From: CAYRZF01 sp964428805
Lineage (GTDB): Bacteria > Methylomirabilota > Methylomirabilia > Rokubacteriales > CSP1-6
Direction: 5' to 3'
DNA: 13,067 bases
NCBI GenBank assembly: GCA_964428805.1
Contig: CAYRZF010000059.1
Span: 1-13,067, forward strand
Under the pieces are notes generated by a model. The model did not search any database, had not been told where the DNA came from, and saw only the letters and a program-made list of their open reading frames with translations. How positions within the stretch are numbered: the first letter of the stretch is position 1; the number at the start of each line of letters is the position of its first letter. A program made the position numbers and the translations under genes. This document shows, piece by piece, positions 1-5,966 of the stretch.

Positions 1-133
1 ACGTGGAGTGGGCGGCCAGGTCATCGATGTCGTAGCCCCGGTAGAGCAGCCGGCCCTGCTGCCCGTCGATGAAGCAGATCTCGGAGGTGGAGATGACAAC
101 GTCTTCGAGGCCGGGCTTGGCTACCGTGGTCAT
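1..133 (-). CDS. Citrate synthase family protein, N-terminal fragment (runs off left edge)
   Basis: Only the first 44 codons are in the window. The reverse strand from 133 reads MTTVAKPGLEDVV, then ICFIDGQQGRLLYRGYDI (about residues 19-36) and DLAAHST. The 'GLEDVV...I..IDG..G.L.YRGYDI..LA' pattern is the hallmark N-terminus of type-II citrate synthases and the related 2-methylcitrate synthases, which condense acetyl-CoA or propionyl-CoA with oxaloacetate. The ATG is preceded by a strong GGAGGGAG ribosome-binding site (about 138-145), which supports this start. A TTGAAG-N17-TAAAAA promoter candidate lies just upstream. The gene diverges from the U32/CoA-transferase operon. The active-site His and Asp residues are outside the window, so citrate and 2-methylcitrate synthase cannot be told apart here. 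Confidence 0.88.
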   Translation of the reverse strand, partial: MTTVAKPGLEDVVISTSEICFIDGQQGRLLYRGYDIDDLAAHST

Positions 134-153
134 GCGCTCCCTCCGGGACACCC

Positions 154-182
154 TTTTTACCATGCCCGTTCATTCTCTTCAA
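154..182 (-). promoter_or_regulatory. Candidate sigma-70 promoter of the citrate synthase gene
   Basis: On the reverse strand a TTGAAG -35 box (177-182) is followed after exactly 17 nt by a TAAAAA -10 box (154-159). Each box matches the consensus at four of six bases. The start codon at 133 would have a leader of only about 14 nt containing the ribosome-binding site. The A/T-rich stretch stands out in a GC-rich background. This is a pattern match only. Confidence 0.4.
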
Positions 183-232
183 GGATTACCCCGGAGCTGT
201 CGCTGTCACCGCCTACCGGAGGCGCGTGCCGC

Positions 233-261
233 TTGACAGTCGCCCGTTAGCCTAGTAAGTT
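233..261 (+). promoter_or_regulatory. Candidate sigma-70 promoter of the U32/CoA-transferase operon
   Basis: A perfect TTGACA -35 box lies at 233-238. At 17-nt spacing the -10 position (256-261) reads TAAGTT, and an overlapping TAGTAA (253-258) sits at a shorter spacing. The -35 is convincing and the -10 is weak, so the promoter may need an activator. It would give a leader of about 75 nt before the ATG at 344. It lies in the 210-bp divergent region between two metabolic genes, the only clear regulatory region in the left part. Confidence 0.45.
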
Positions 262-343
262 CGTGGGCACTTGCGCGTGAGGGAGTGCAGCGAACGCATA
301 TCACGGCCCTTAAGGCATACCACAGCCGTACACGGAGGAACTA

Positions 344-1432
344 ATGAGCGAGTTACTCTCGCCCGGTGGCACGATGGAGATGGTCCGAGAGACCCTCGAG
401 GCGGGGGCTGATTCCGTCTACGTGGGACCTCTCGGTTGGAGTCGGCGCGAGTCCGCCTACGAGCTTCCCCACCATCAAATCCTGGAAGTCGTCCAGATGG
501 CGCACGATCGAGGGGCCAAACTCCGCGTGGCGCTGAATGCGGACATCGAAGAGGCGGACCACGCGGGGATGATGCGGAAGGTCGAAGCCTATGCGAGCTC
601 GGGCGTGGACGGCTTCATCGTGAAGACGCCCAATGCCATGCGGGCGATCCACGCGCGCTTTCCCGAGATCACCATTCACGCGAGCGTCGGCTGCAACATC
701 CGCGACCGCGCGGCGATGGAACGGGTCAAGGAGGCCGGGGCCACCCAGTTCGTGGCCTCCACGGCCCTCAACACGTATGAGCGCATCGCTACCCTCAAGC
801 GGACCGCCGACGAGGTGGGTATCGGGGTGGAACTGTTGATCCACTCGAACCGCTGCGTCACGGGCGTGGGGGGTTGCCGCCTCTACGACTACTTCGCCCC
901 GTATTTCGAGGAAGAGGTCGTCCACGATTCCGATGGCAGCACGCGGGTCAGGCTCATCGGCGACCCGGACAAGGGCGGCGTCTGCTATCGCCCCTGCCTG
1001 GGGACTCACATCCCTGAGATCGCCCAAAAATTTCCGGTCAAAGTGCTGACCTACCTGGAAAAGTCCAACAACGAGATCTACGCGCTCCTGGAGGACGTGC
1101 CGAAATATATCGCCCTGGGCGTCACCACCTTGAAGATCCAGGGGCGTGAGTATCCCGCTCCGTTGATCGCCGAGTTGACCAAGATCTATCGGCGGCTCAT
1201 TGACCAGACCAAGAACGGGACGACCGACGTGGGCGCCGCCCGGGCCGCCCTTGACCCGGTCCTGGCGGAACGGGATCAATGCCGGAACGCCAAGACCCAG
1301 AAACTTCACGAGCGGCTCATGGGGAAGGTCTCCGAGGATCTGCACCGCCGCCTGGTGACGCAGATGGAGACCACTGACTGGGACCCGAACTCGGAGGAGG
1401 CGCGACTCCGTAGCGCCGAACGCAAGGCGTAG
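344..1432 (+). CDS. Peptidase U32-family protein with probable Fe-S cysteine quartet
   Basis: This 362-residue protein has the U32 fold signature: an N-terminal LLSPGGTMEMV...GADSVYVG segment (residues 4-28, like the family's L.APAG....A...GADAVY.G), a TIHASVGCN strand (110-118), HSNRC..GVGGC (167-178), GGVCYRPC (211-218) and LKIQGREY (263-270). Cys171, Cys178, Cys214 and Cys218 match the cysteine-rich core that binds a [4Fe-4S] cluster in UbiU/UbiV. Despite the name, characterised members mostly act in RNA hydroxylation (RlhA, TrhP) or oxygen-independent ubiquinone hydroxylation (UbiU/V) rather than proteolysis. GGAGG at 334-338 fixes the ATG at 344. It is the first gene of an apparent operon, 30 nt ahead of two CoA-transferases, which is not a usual setting for the housekeeping U32 proteins. 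Family membership is firm; the substrate is unknown. Confidence 0.85.
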   Translation: MSELLSPGGTMEMVRETLEAGADSVYVGPLGWSRRESAYELPHHQILEVVQMAHDRGAKLRVALNADIEEADHAGMMRKVEAYASSGVDGFIVKTPNAMRAIHARFPEITIHASVGCNIRDRAAMERVKEAGATQFVASTALNTYERIATLKRTADEVGIGVELLIHSNRCVTGVGGCRLYDYFAPYFEEEVVHDSDGSTRVRLIGDPDKGGVCYRPCLGTHIPEIAQKFPVKVLTYLEKSNNEIYALLEDVPKYIALGVTTLKIQGREYPAPLIAELTKIYRRLIDQTKNGTTDVGAARAALDPVLAERDQCRNAKTQKLHERLMGKVSEDLHRRLVTQMETTDWDPNSEEARLRSAERKA

Positions 1433-1462
1433 CCAGGGCGTCGTGGAGGGGAAAGAGCCCAG

Positions 1463-2779
1463 GTGACGGAGTCGTACTTCGACTGGACGCGGGGGCTCTT
1501 CGATCGGACGCGGATCTTCGACAAACCAGAGGCACTGCGGGGCATCCGCGTCCTGGAACTGACAACCCTCATCCTCGGCCCCACCACCGCGGACTTCCTG
1601 GGCGAGTTCGGAGCCGAGGTGGTCAAGGTGGAGCTGCCCCCCGGCGGCGACACCATGCGCTACGTCACTCCCGAGGCCACCTTCTGGCAGAACGCCTCGC
1701 TCGGGTTTTTTCCTGAGAATCACTCCAAGTACCACGTCGGGATCGACCTCCACACCGCCGAGGGCACGGAGCTCTTCAAACGGCTGGCGGCCAAGTCCGA
1801 CATCTTCGTGGAAAACTTCCGCGCGGGCACCCTGGACAAGTGGGAGATCGGCTACCGGCAGCTTCGTGAGGTGAACCCGCGCCTCATCTACGTTGCCGAC
1901 TCCGGCTTCGGCCAGTGGGGGCCCTTCTCTCAGGGTCGCGCGTCTTACGACGCCGTGGCGCAGACGGTGAGCGGCATGATCGGGATCACGGGGTTCCCCG
2001 CCCGACCTCCGATCCTGTGCGGGATCTTCATCGGCGACTGGTTCGGGGGAATGCTGGCCGCCACCGCCGCGCTCGTGGCGCTCTATTACCGCAACAAGAC
2101 CGGCGAGGGGCAGTTCATCGACCTGGCGCAGTCGGAAGGGCTCATCCGCTCGCTGGACTGGACGTGGGTCCGTTGTGGCCTCACGGGCCAGGACCGGGGC
2201 CCCGCGGGGAACCGGGACGAGGCCATCGTGCCGGCCGACTTCCTGGCCTGCCGCGACGGTTTCGTGGCCCTGGCCGCGGGGCGCGACGAGGAATTCAGCG
2301 GGCTCTGCCACGCCATGGGGAAGCCGAACCTGGTCATGGATCCGCGCTTCGCCACGCTGGAGGCACGGCAGATCCCCGGCAATCGCGATGAGCTGCTCGC
2401 GCTGGTCAGGAAGTGGGGGGCCGACAAGTCTCGCGTCGAGCTCGAGGGGCTCGCGGAGAAACACGGCTTCGCGTGCGCCCGGGTGGTCAATGCTGAGGAC
2501 CGGTATCGCGACGAACACCTTCGCGAACGAGGTACGGTCTGGTCGTACGACGACCCGCTGTACGGGCCCATGGTGGAGCACGGACCGGCTCCCAAGCTCT
2601 CTGCTACACCCGGCAGGATGCGCTGGGCGGCCAAGCCGGTGGGTTGGCATAACGAAGATGTGCTGACTCGACTCCTCGGGTTGTCGCCGAGCCGCATCAA
2701 ACAGCTGGAAGAGCAGAAGGTGGTCGGCCGGTGGGCGGACCGTCCCGGGGCGAAACCCCCCGACGAGTGGGCAAAATGA
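1463..2779 (+). CDS. Class III CoA-transferase (CaiB/BaiF family), first of a pair
   Basis: This 438-residue protein belongs to the CaiB/BaiF family, which moves CoA between carboxylic acids through an aspartyl-CoA thioester. Visible family features are the N-terminal LRGIRVLELT strand (25-34), FLGEFGAEVVKVE (45-57), VENFRAGTLDKW (116-127), IGYRQL...NPRLIY (129-143), and GEGQFIDLAQSEG (214-226). Asp163 in SYDAVAQ is the expected catalytic aspartate. The start is a GTG preceded by GGAGGGG (1445-1451). The gene follows the U32 gene by 30 nt and its TGA overlaps the ATG of the next CoA-transferase (ATGA), indicating translational coupling. Paired members in other bacteria form heteromers such as BbsEF, succinyl-CoA:benzylsuccinate CoA-transferase. 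The acid handled here cannot be deduced. Confidence 0.9.
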   Translation: MTESYFDWTRGLFDRTRIFDKPEALRGIRVLELTTLILGPTTADFLGEFGAEVVKVELPPGGDTMRYVTPEATFWQNASLGFFPENHSKYHVGIDLHTAEGTELFKRLAAKSDIFVENFRAGTLDKWEIGYRQLREVNPRLIYVADSGFGQWGPFSQGRASYDAVAQTVSGMIGITGFPARPPILCGIFIGDWFGGMLAATAALVALYYRNKTGEGQFIDLAQSEGLIRSLDWTWVRCGLTGQDRGPAGNRDEAIVPADFLACRDGFVALAAGRDEEFSGLCHAMGKPNLVMDPRFATLEARQIPGNRDELLALVRKWGADKSRVELEGLAEKHGFACARVVNAEDRYRDEHLRERGTVWSYDDPLYGPMVEHGPAPKLSATPGRMRWAAKPVGWHNEDVLTRLLGLSPSRIKQLEEQKVVGRWADRPGAKPPDEWAK

Positions 2780-4083
2780 GCGACCCTCAGTCCTGGCCGC
2801 GCTTCGCCAAGGAAATCACCGACCCGACTCTGGCCCACGAGAAGCCCGAGGCGCTGGACGATCTCCGGGTGCTCGACCTCAGCACGGGGAACTTTGCGGC
2901 GCTCTTCGCGTCTTCGATCCTCGCGGAGTTCGGGGCCGAGGTGATTCGCATCGAGCCTCCGGCCGGCGATGTGGCCCGGCTGTTTTCGCCCGAGGGGCTC
3001 AGGCACCGGGGCACCGGGCTAGCCTATCTGGTAGAAGCGCGGAACAAGCGTCACATCACATTAAACCTGGAGGCGACTGCCGGGCGTGATCTGTTCGCGC
3101 GTCTGGCCGGTCACGTGGACGTGGTGATCGAGAGCGCCCGGCCGGGCCAGATGGATGCCTGGGGGATCGGCTACCGGCAGTTGAGCGAGTCGAACCCGCG
3201 GCTGATCTACCTGGCGTTTTCCACCCACGGGCAGTTCGGGCCCAAGGCTGCCTCGCCGATTCCCGATTACGACATCACCAACCAAGCCCTCTCCGGCACC
3301 CCCTATACGACGGGAGAGGCGGCCGGCGACGGCCCGCCCGAGTCCTCGGTCCCAACCAAGCAAGGGAACTGGATTGCCTGGTACGCGGGAGGGGGGTGGG
3401 GCGCCTTCGCCGTGATGGCCGCGCTGGTCTGGCGGTGGACATCCGGGCTGGGGCAGTTCATCGACTGCTCTCCGGCCGAGGCCGAGATGCGCTTCACAGA
3501 TTACGACGTGCACTGGTATCATTCCCACAAACGGATCCGCGAGCGCATGGGCGCGCTGAACACCTGCGTCTTTCCGTACACGCTCATCAAGACCAAGGAC
3601 TCGTACTCGTTCATCGCGGGGTTCTCGGACATCAACTGGGCCGGCCTGACCAACATCATGCAACGTCCCGATTTGAGGGAGCGCTATCCAACGACCAAGG
3701 CCCGGATCGGGGAGAGCGAGATGCTCCACCGGGAACTGGAGGCCTGGTCCGCGAACCTTACCTCCCAGGAGGTTCTCGACCGGGTCCAGGACTATGTGGC
3801 GAACAAGCGCGGCCCCGGGACGGTGGCCACCGCCCGCCTCAACCGGCCCGCCGAAACCCTCGCCGAAAGTCATTGGTGGGAGCGGGGGGTATTTGAGACA
3901 ATAGAAGACGCGGACTACGGGGAGCTCCTCCTGCAGGGGCCCCCCTGGAAGATGTCCCGGACCCCCCCCCGGATTAAGTGGGCGTGCCGGCCGGTGGGGG
4001 CAGACAACGAAGTCGTGTACCTGAGATACCTGGGTCTGGGCCGGGATCGGCTCCAGGCTCTGAAGGCCGAGGGCGTCCTATAG
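2776..4083 (+). CDS. Class III CoA-transferase (CaiB/BaiF family), second of a pair
   Basis: This 435-residue protein is a divergent relative of the preceding gene. Shared blocks include LRVLDLS (30-36), ILAEFGAEVIRIEPP (48-62), VVIESARPGQMDAWGIGYRQ (116-135), NPRLIYL (140-146) and GLGQFIDCSPAEAEM (224-238). Asp166 in PDYDITNQ is the expected nucleophile, so both halves of the pair look catalytically competent. The ATG at 2776 is chosen because it forms an ATGA overlap with the upstream stop; a longer reading from 2731 would overlap the upstream gene by 49 bp and adds residues resembling no family N-terminus. Both genes share the W..IGYRQL....NPRLIY block but differ elsewhere, suggesting an old duplication and a heteromeric enzyme. 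The substrate is unknown. Confidence 0.9.
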   Translation: MSDPQSWPRFAKEITDPTLAHEKPEALDDLRVLDLSTGNFAALFASSILAEFGAEVIRIEPPAGDVARLFSPEGLRHRGTGLAYLVEARNKRHITLNLEATAGRDLFARLAGHVDVVIESARPGQMDAWGIGYRQLSESNPRLIYLAFSTHGQFGPKAASPIPDYDITNQALSGTPYTTGEAAGDGPPESSVPTKQGNWIAWYAGGGWGAFAVMAALVWRWTSGLGQFIDCSPAEAEMRFTDYDVHWYHSHKRIRERMGALNTCVFPYTLIKTKDSYSFIAGFSDINWAGLTNIMQRPDLRERYPTTKARIGESEMLHRELEAWSANLTSQEVLDRVQDYVANKRGPGTVATARLNRPAETLAESHWWERGVFETIEDADYGELLLQGPPWKMSRTPPRIKWACRPVGADNEVVYLRYLGLGRDRLQALKAEGVL

Positions 4084-4149
4084 CGCCCCGGAGCAGCGGA
4101 GATCGGGCTGCAAGAGGTGACGTAGCGCGAGATTGTGTCGGGGGCGGGC

Positions 4150-4193
4150 GGGCCCACAGCCGAAGGCTGCGGGCCCCTGGCTGGAGGCCAGGG
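4150..4193 (+). terminator. Tandem GC-rich hairpins after the CoA-transferase operon
   Basis: A 12-bp stem (4150-4161 with 4165-4176, loop GAA, one A-C mismatch) is followed by a 7-bp stem (4175-4181 with 4187-4193, loop TGGAG). They share two bases, so they cannot both form completely. There is no T-tract, so this is not a textbook intrinsic terminator. It could be a weak or Rho-assisted terminator, an mRNA-stabilising end, or a 5' leader structure of the next gene. Confidence 0.35.
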
Positions 4194-4234
4194 AGCGCCC
4201 GGGTGCTCACCCCGGATGAAGGAGGAGGAACAGG

Positions 4235-4606
4235 ATGGGGTTCAAGCTGGTCAGCGCGGTTCTGATGGTGGCCTTGGTCCTTACCGGGTCCCTGGCGCCG
4301 GTGGCCTGGGCGCAGGAAAAGATGGATGCCCAGATGGCTCCCGCGAAGGAGAAGGGAGATGTCGCCTGGGAGGTTGGCGCGGGGGTCGCCACGGCGGTGC
4401 ACATCCCCATGAAGGGGGTTCTGTGCGCGGTGGGTGCGGTTACCGGCGTCGCGTTGCTCGTCGTCAGTTTCGGAAGCGGGTATCGCTGGGCAGGCCGCAC
4501 GTGGGAGGAAGGCTGCAGCGGCCCCTGGATCATCACGGCTGCCGACGTGAAGGGGGAGCCGGAGGGCGGCGACTTCTGGATGGAGCGACCTGACTACCAG
4601 AAATAG
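4235..4606 (+). CDS. Small exported or membrane protein of unknown function
   Basis: The 123-residue product starts with a clear Sec signal peptide: Lys4, a hydrophobic core through residue 20, and a likely cut after AWA (26|27). A charged linker (29-42) leads to a second hydrophobic segment at about 61-80 (GVLCAVGAVTGVALLVVSFG), then a soluble tail containing EEGCSGPW (91-98). Two cysteines (64 and 94) are present. A strong AGGAGGAGG (4219-4227) is correctly spaced from the ATG. I recall similar small proteins with a lysine before the second hydrophobic segment and a C-GPW motif, annotated as hypothetical in related high-GC environmental genomes, but assign no function. It sits alone between two hairpin regions, so it may be transcribed separately. 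Confidence 0.8.
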   Translation: MGFKLVSAVLMVALVLTGSLAPVAWAQEKMDAQMAPAKEKGDVAWEVGAGVATAVHIPMKGVLCAVGAVTGVALLVVSFGSGYRWAGRTWEEGCSGPWIITAADVKGEPEGGDFWMERPDYQK

Positions 4607-4642
4607 CTAACTCTCCTTCATCTTCTCCGCCGTCAATCACCA

Positions 4643-4665
4643 GGCGGGGTGCCCTCGGCCCCGCC
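4643..4665 (+). terminator. GC-rich hairpin after the small exported protein gene
   Basis: GGCGGGG (4643-4649) pairs perfectly with CCCCGCC (4659-4665) around a 9-nt loop, 37 nt past the stop codon. No T-run follows, so terminator activity is uncertain. Nothing else recognisable lies between 4607 and 4719 except the ribosome-binding site of the next gene. Confidence 0.3.
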
Positions 4666-4719
4666 CTCGCCCGCTAATCGCCTGCATAAGGTGCTCGAGG
4701 AAAAAGAGGAAAAGTCCCC

Positions 4720-5070
4720 ATGGGGATGTTGGACGAGTGCCTCAAGGCGAACCGCCGCTATTCCGCCACCTTCAAGGAGGGGCATCTCCCGCACTCGCCA
4801 GCCAAGAAGCTGGCCGTGGTGGCCTGCATGGATGGCCGCCTGATGGTGGATCAGATCTTGGGTTTGAAGATCGGCGATGCTCATGTGATCCGGAACGCCG
4901 GAGGGCTCGTGACCGACGATGCCTTGCGGAGCCTGGTCATCTCGTATCACTTGCTCGGCACCCGGGAGTTTTTGGTCATCGAGCACACGGGCTGTGGGAT
5001 TCCAAAGGATGTCCAGGTGTACGGCCTCATCTACCAGATCGAGGACGGCCGTCTCCGTCGGGTTAATTAA
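4720..5070 (+). CDS. Beta-carbonic anhydrase-like protein with internal deletion
   Basis: The 116-residue product matches beta-class carbonic anhydrases of the Rv1284 type, which interconvert CO2 and bicarbonate at a zinc site. Visible are the LAVVACMDGR block (31-40; zinc ligand Cys36, Asp38-Arg40 dyad), AHVIRNAGGLVTDDALRSL (54-72), and LGTREFLVIEHTGCG (79-93; zinc ligands His89 and Cys92). Family members are about 160-170 residues. Here the protein passes directly from TGCG (90-93) to PKDVQVYGLIYQIEDGRLRR (95-114), which matches the family's final strand and end. Roughly 50 helical residues normally found between are absent without loss of frame. GAGGA at 4706-4710 supports the ATG at 4720. 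All zinc ligands remain, but folding and dimerisation may be impaired. It could be a real deletion variant or an assembly collapse. Confidence 0.75.
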   Translation: MGMLDECLKANRRYSATFKEGHLPHSPAKKLAVVACMDGRLMVDQILGLKIGDAHVIRNAGGLVTDDALRSLVISYHLLGTREFLVIEHTGCGIPKDVQVYGLIYQIEDGRLRRVN

Positions 5071-5435
5071 TCGCCGCTCATCCGCACGCCCCTCCGGTTG
5101 ATCAACCTGTCGCTTCCAGCGGCCGCTGGAAAGTCATCGCTCTCTTCGTCGTCCTCCTCGGAGGCCTCGCCCTCGGTATCTGGGGGACCTACCGTGCGGT
5201 CTATCCCGAAAAGGGGGTTCACCGGCTCACTGCCGTCTTCCAGGCCCGGGCCGGGGAGACCACAATCCTGGTCGGTCACGAGGCCGTGCCGGCCCTCTCG
5301 ATGGGCGTTATGGAGCTCATGTCCTTCGACGTGGAGTCGAAGGCGGTTCTCGACGGCGTCCCGCTCACAGCCGGGGACCGCGTCCGCCTCACGATCCGCC
5401 AGACTCCCGACCGTCTCCTCGTCGTGAAGATCCAA
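5067..5435 (+). CDS. Membrane-anchored CusF-like copper-binding protein, partial, no clear start
   Basis: The frame open from 5067 into the gap encodes a proline-rich lead, a transmembrane anchor (WKVIALFVVLLGGLALGIWG, 5127-5186), then a domain resembling the CusF/CusF_Ec copper-binding fold. That domain contains GETTILVGHEAVPAL...MGVMELMSFDV, a GVPLTAGDRVRLTI strand, and ends with LLVVKIQ. The His and the Met-x2-Met-x2-Met spacing resemble the Cu(I)-binding His and Met residues of CusF-type domains. No ATG, GTG or TTG occurs in frame before a GTG at 5286, which lies inside the domain and would lose the anchor. The true start is therefore a rare codon, lost to a sequence error, or misjoined. 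The stop lies in the gap. Likely role is periplasmic copper handling, perhaps for cytochrome oxidase assembly. Confidence 0.55.
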
Positions 5436-5535
5436 NNNNNNNNNNNNNNNNNNNNNNNNNNNNNNNNNNNNNNNNNNNNNNNNNNNNNNNNNNNNNNNNN
5501 NNNNNNNNNNNNNNNNNNNNNNNNNNNNNNNNNNN
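5436..5535. other. Assembly gap of 100 N
   Basis: Exactly 100 undetermined bases, a conventional placeholder for a scaffold gap of unknown length. It cuts the 3' ends of two convergent genes, the copper-binding protein on the left and the cytochrome c on the right. The real distance between them, and any gene in it, cannot be known from this window. Confidence 0.97.
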
Positions 5536-5904
5536 GGGGAGGGCGCGAAGGTAGCGGATCAGGTCCTGGATCTCGGCGTCGGAGAGGTGGAAGCCGAAGG
5601 CGGGCATCCCCGGCTTTCCCAGCGGCGCGCCCCCGTGCTTGATGATGTCGAAGAGGTACCGGTCAGAGAGTACCTGCATCTGGCGCGAATCGGACAGGTC
5701 TCCCGGCCGGATCAGAACGAGCGTCGCGCGCCAGGATCCGTTGCCGCGGACGCCGTGGCAGGTGGCACAGTGAGCGAAGTACAGCCGCTGGGCGGGAGAG
5801 GCGTCGGGAGGCGGCGCGGGTGGGGGCCAGAAGGAAACGAAGACCACCGCGTTGAGGGCGATCACGCCGAGCGCCGCCAGAAGCAAGAGCCAGCGCCGTG
5901 ACAT
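5536..5904 (-). CDS. Membrane-anchored monohaem cytochrome c, 3' end in the gap
   Basis: The reverse strand from the ATG at 5904 encodes 123 residues before the gap. An N-terminal anchor (about residues 5-26, after MSRR) is followed by a proline-rich linker (27-37) and a class I cytochrome c domain. CATCH (46-50) is the haem c attachment motif, and Met100 in GKPGMPAFG is the likely sixth haem ligand. The closing helix EIQDLIRYLRALP (111-123) is the typical end of such domains, so little may be missing. It should carry single electrons at the periplasmic face of the membrane. A GGGGAGA sequence lies about 12 nt before the start. An upstream in-frame ATG (6048) exists, but that extension only translates a palindromic repeat and overlaps the hydrolase gene. 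It converges on the copper-binding gene across the gap. Confidence 0.85.
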
Positions 5905-5925
5905 GGCCTTATTATCTCCCCTTTT

Positions 5926-5962
5926 CCCCCTCACCCTGCCCTCTCCCCCGAAGGGGAGAGGG
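5926..5962. repeat. Palindromic intergenic repeat unit (CCCTCTCCCC-type)
   Basis: A perfect 10-bp inverted repeat (5939-5948 and 5953-5962) encloses a CGAA loop, preceded by the C-rich arm CCCCCTCACCCTG (5926-5938). It resembles the short dispersed palindromes found between genes of many high-GC proteobacteria, whose accidental translations give peptides like 'PLPFGGEGRVRG'. It lies 4 nt beyond the hydrolase stop and ahead of the cytochrome gene. It may act as a transcription or RNA-decay barrier there, but no T-tract follows on either strand. Confidence 0.6.
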
Positions 5963-5966
5963 ATCA

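Noticed and set aside
8..250. Plus-strand open frame at the left edge
   Set aside because: It lies opposite the citrate synthase N-terminus and crosses both candidate promoters; no homology-like pattern is seen.
353..2650. A 765-codon open frame on the minus strand opposite the U32 and first CoA-transferase genes
   Set aside because: It is antisense to two clear family members, its translation is proline/arginine/histidine-rich without any recognisable domain, and long antisense frames are expected in GC-rich DNA.
2731..2775. Earlier start for the second CoA-transferase
   Set aside because: It lies inside the first CoA-transferase and the ATG at 2776 forms the classical ATGA coupling.
3061..3873. 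Minus-strand open frame inside the second CoA-transferase
   Set aside because: Shadow frame opposite a complete CaiB/BaiF protein, with no family motif of its own.
5098..5427. Plus-strand frame overlapping the copper-binding protein, starting with TTG
   Set aside because: Serine- and arginine-rich shadow; the other frame carries the membrane anchor and CusF-like domain.
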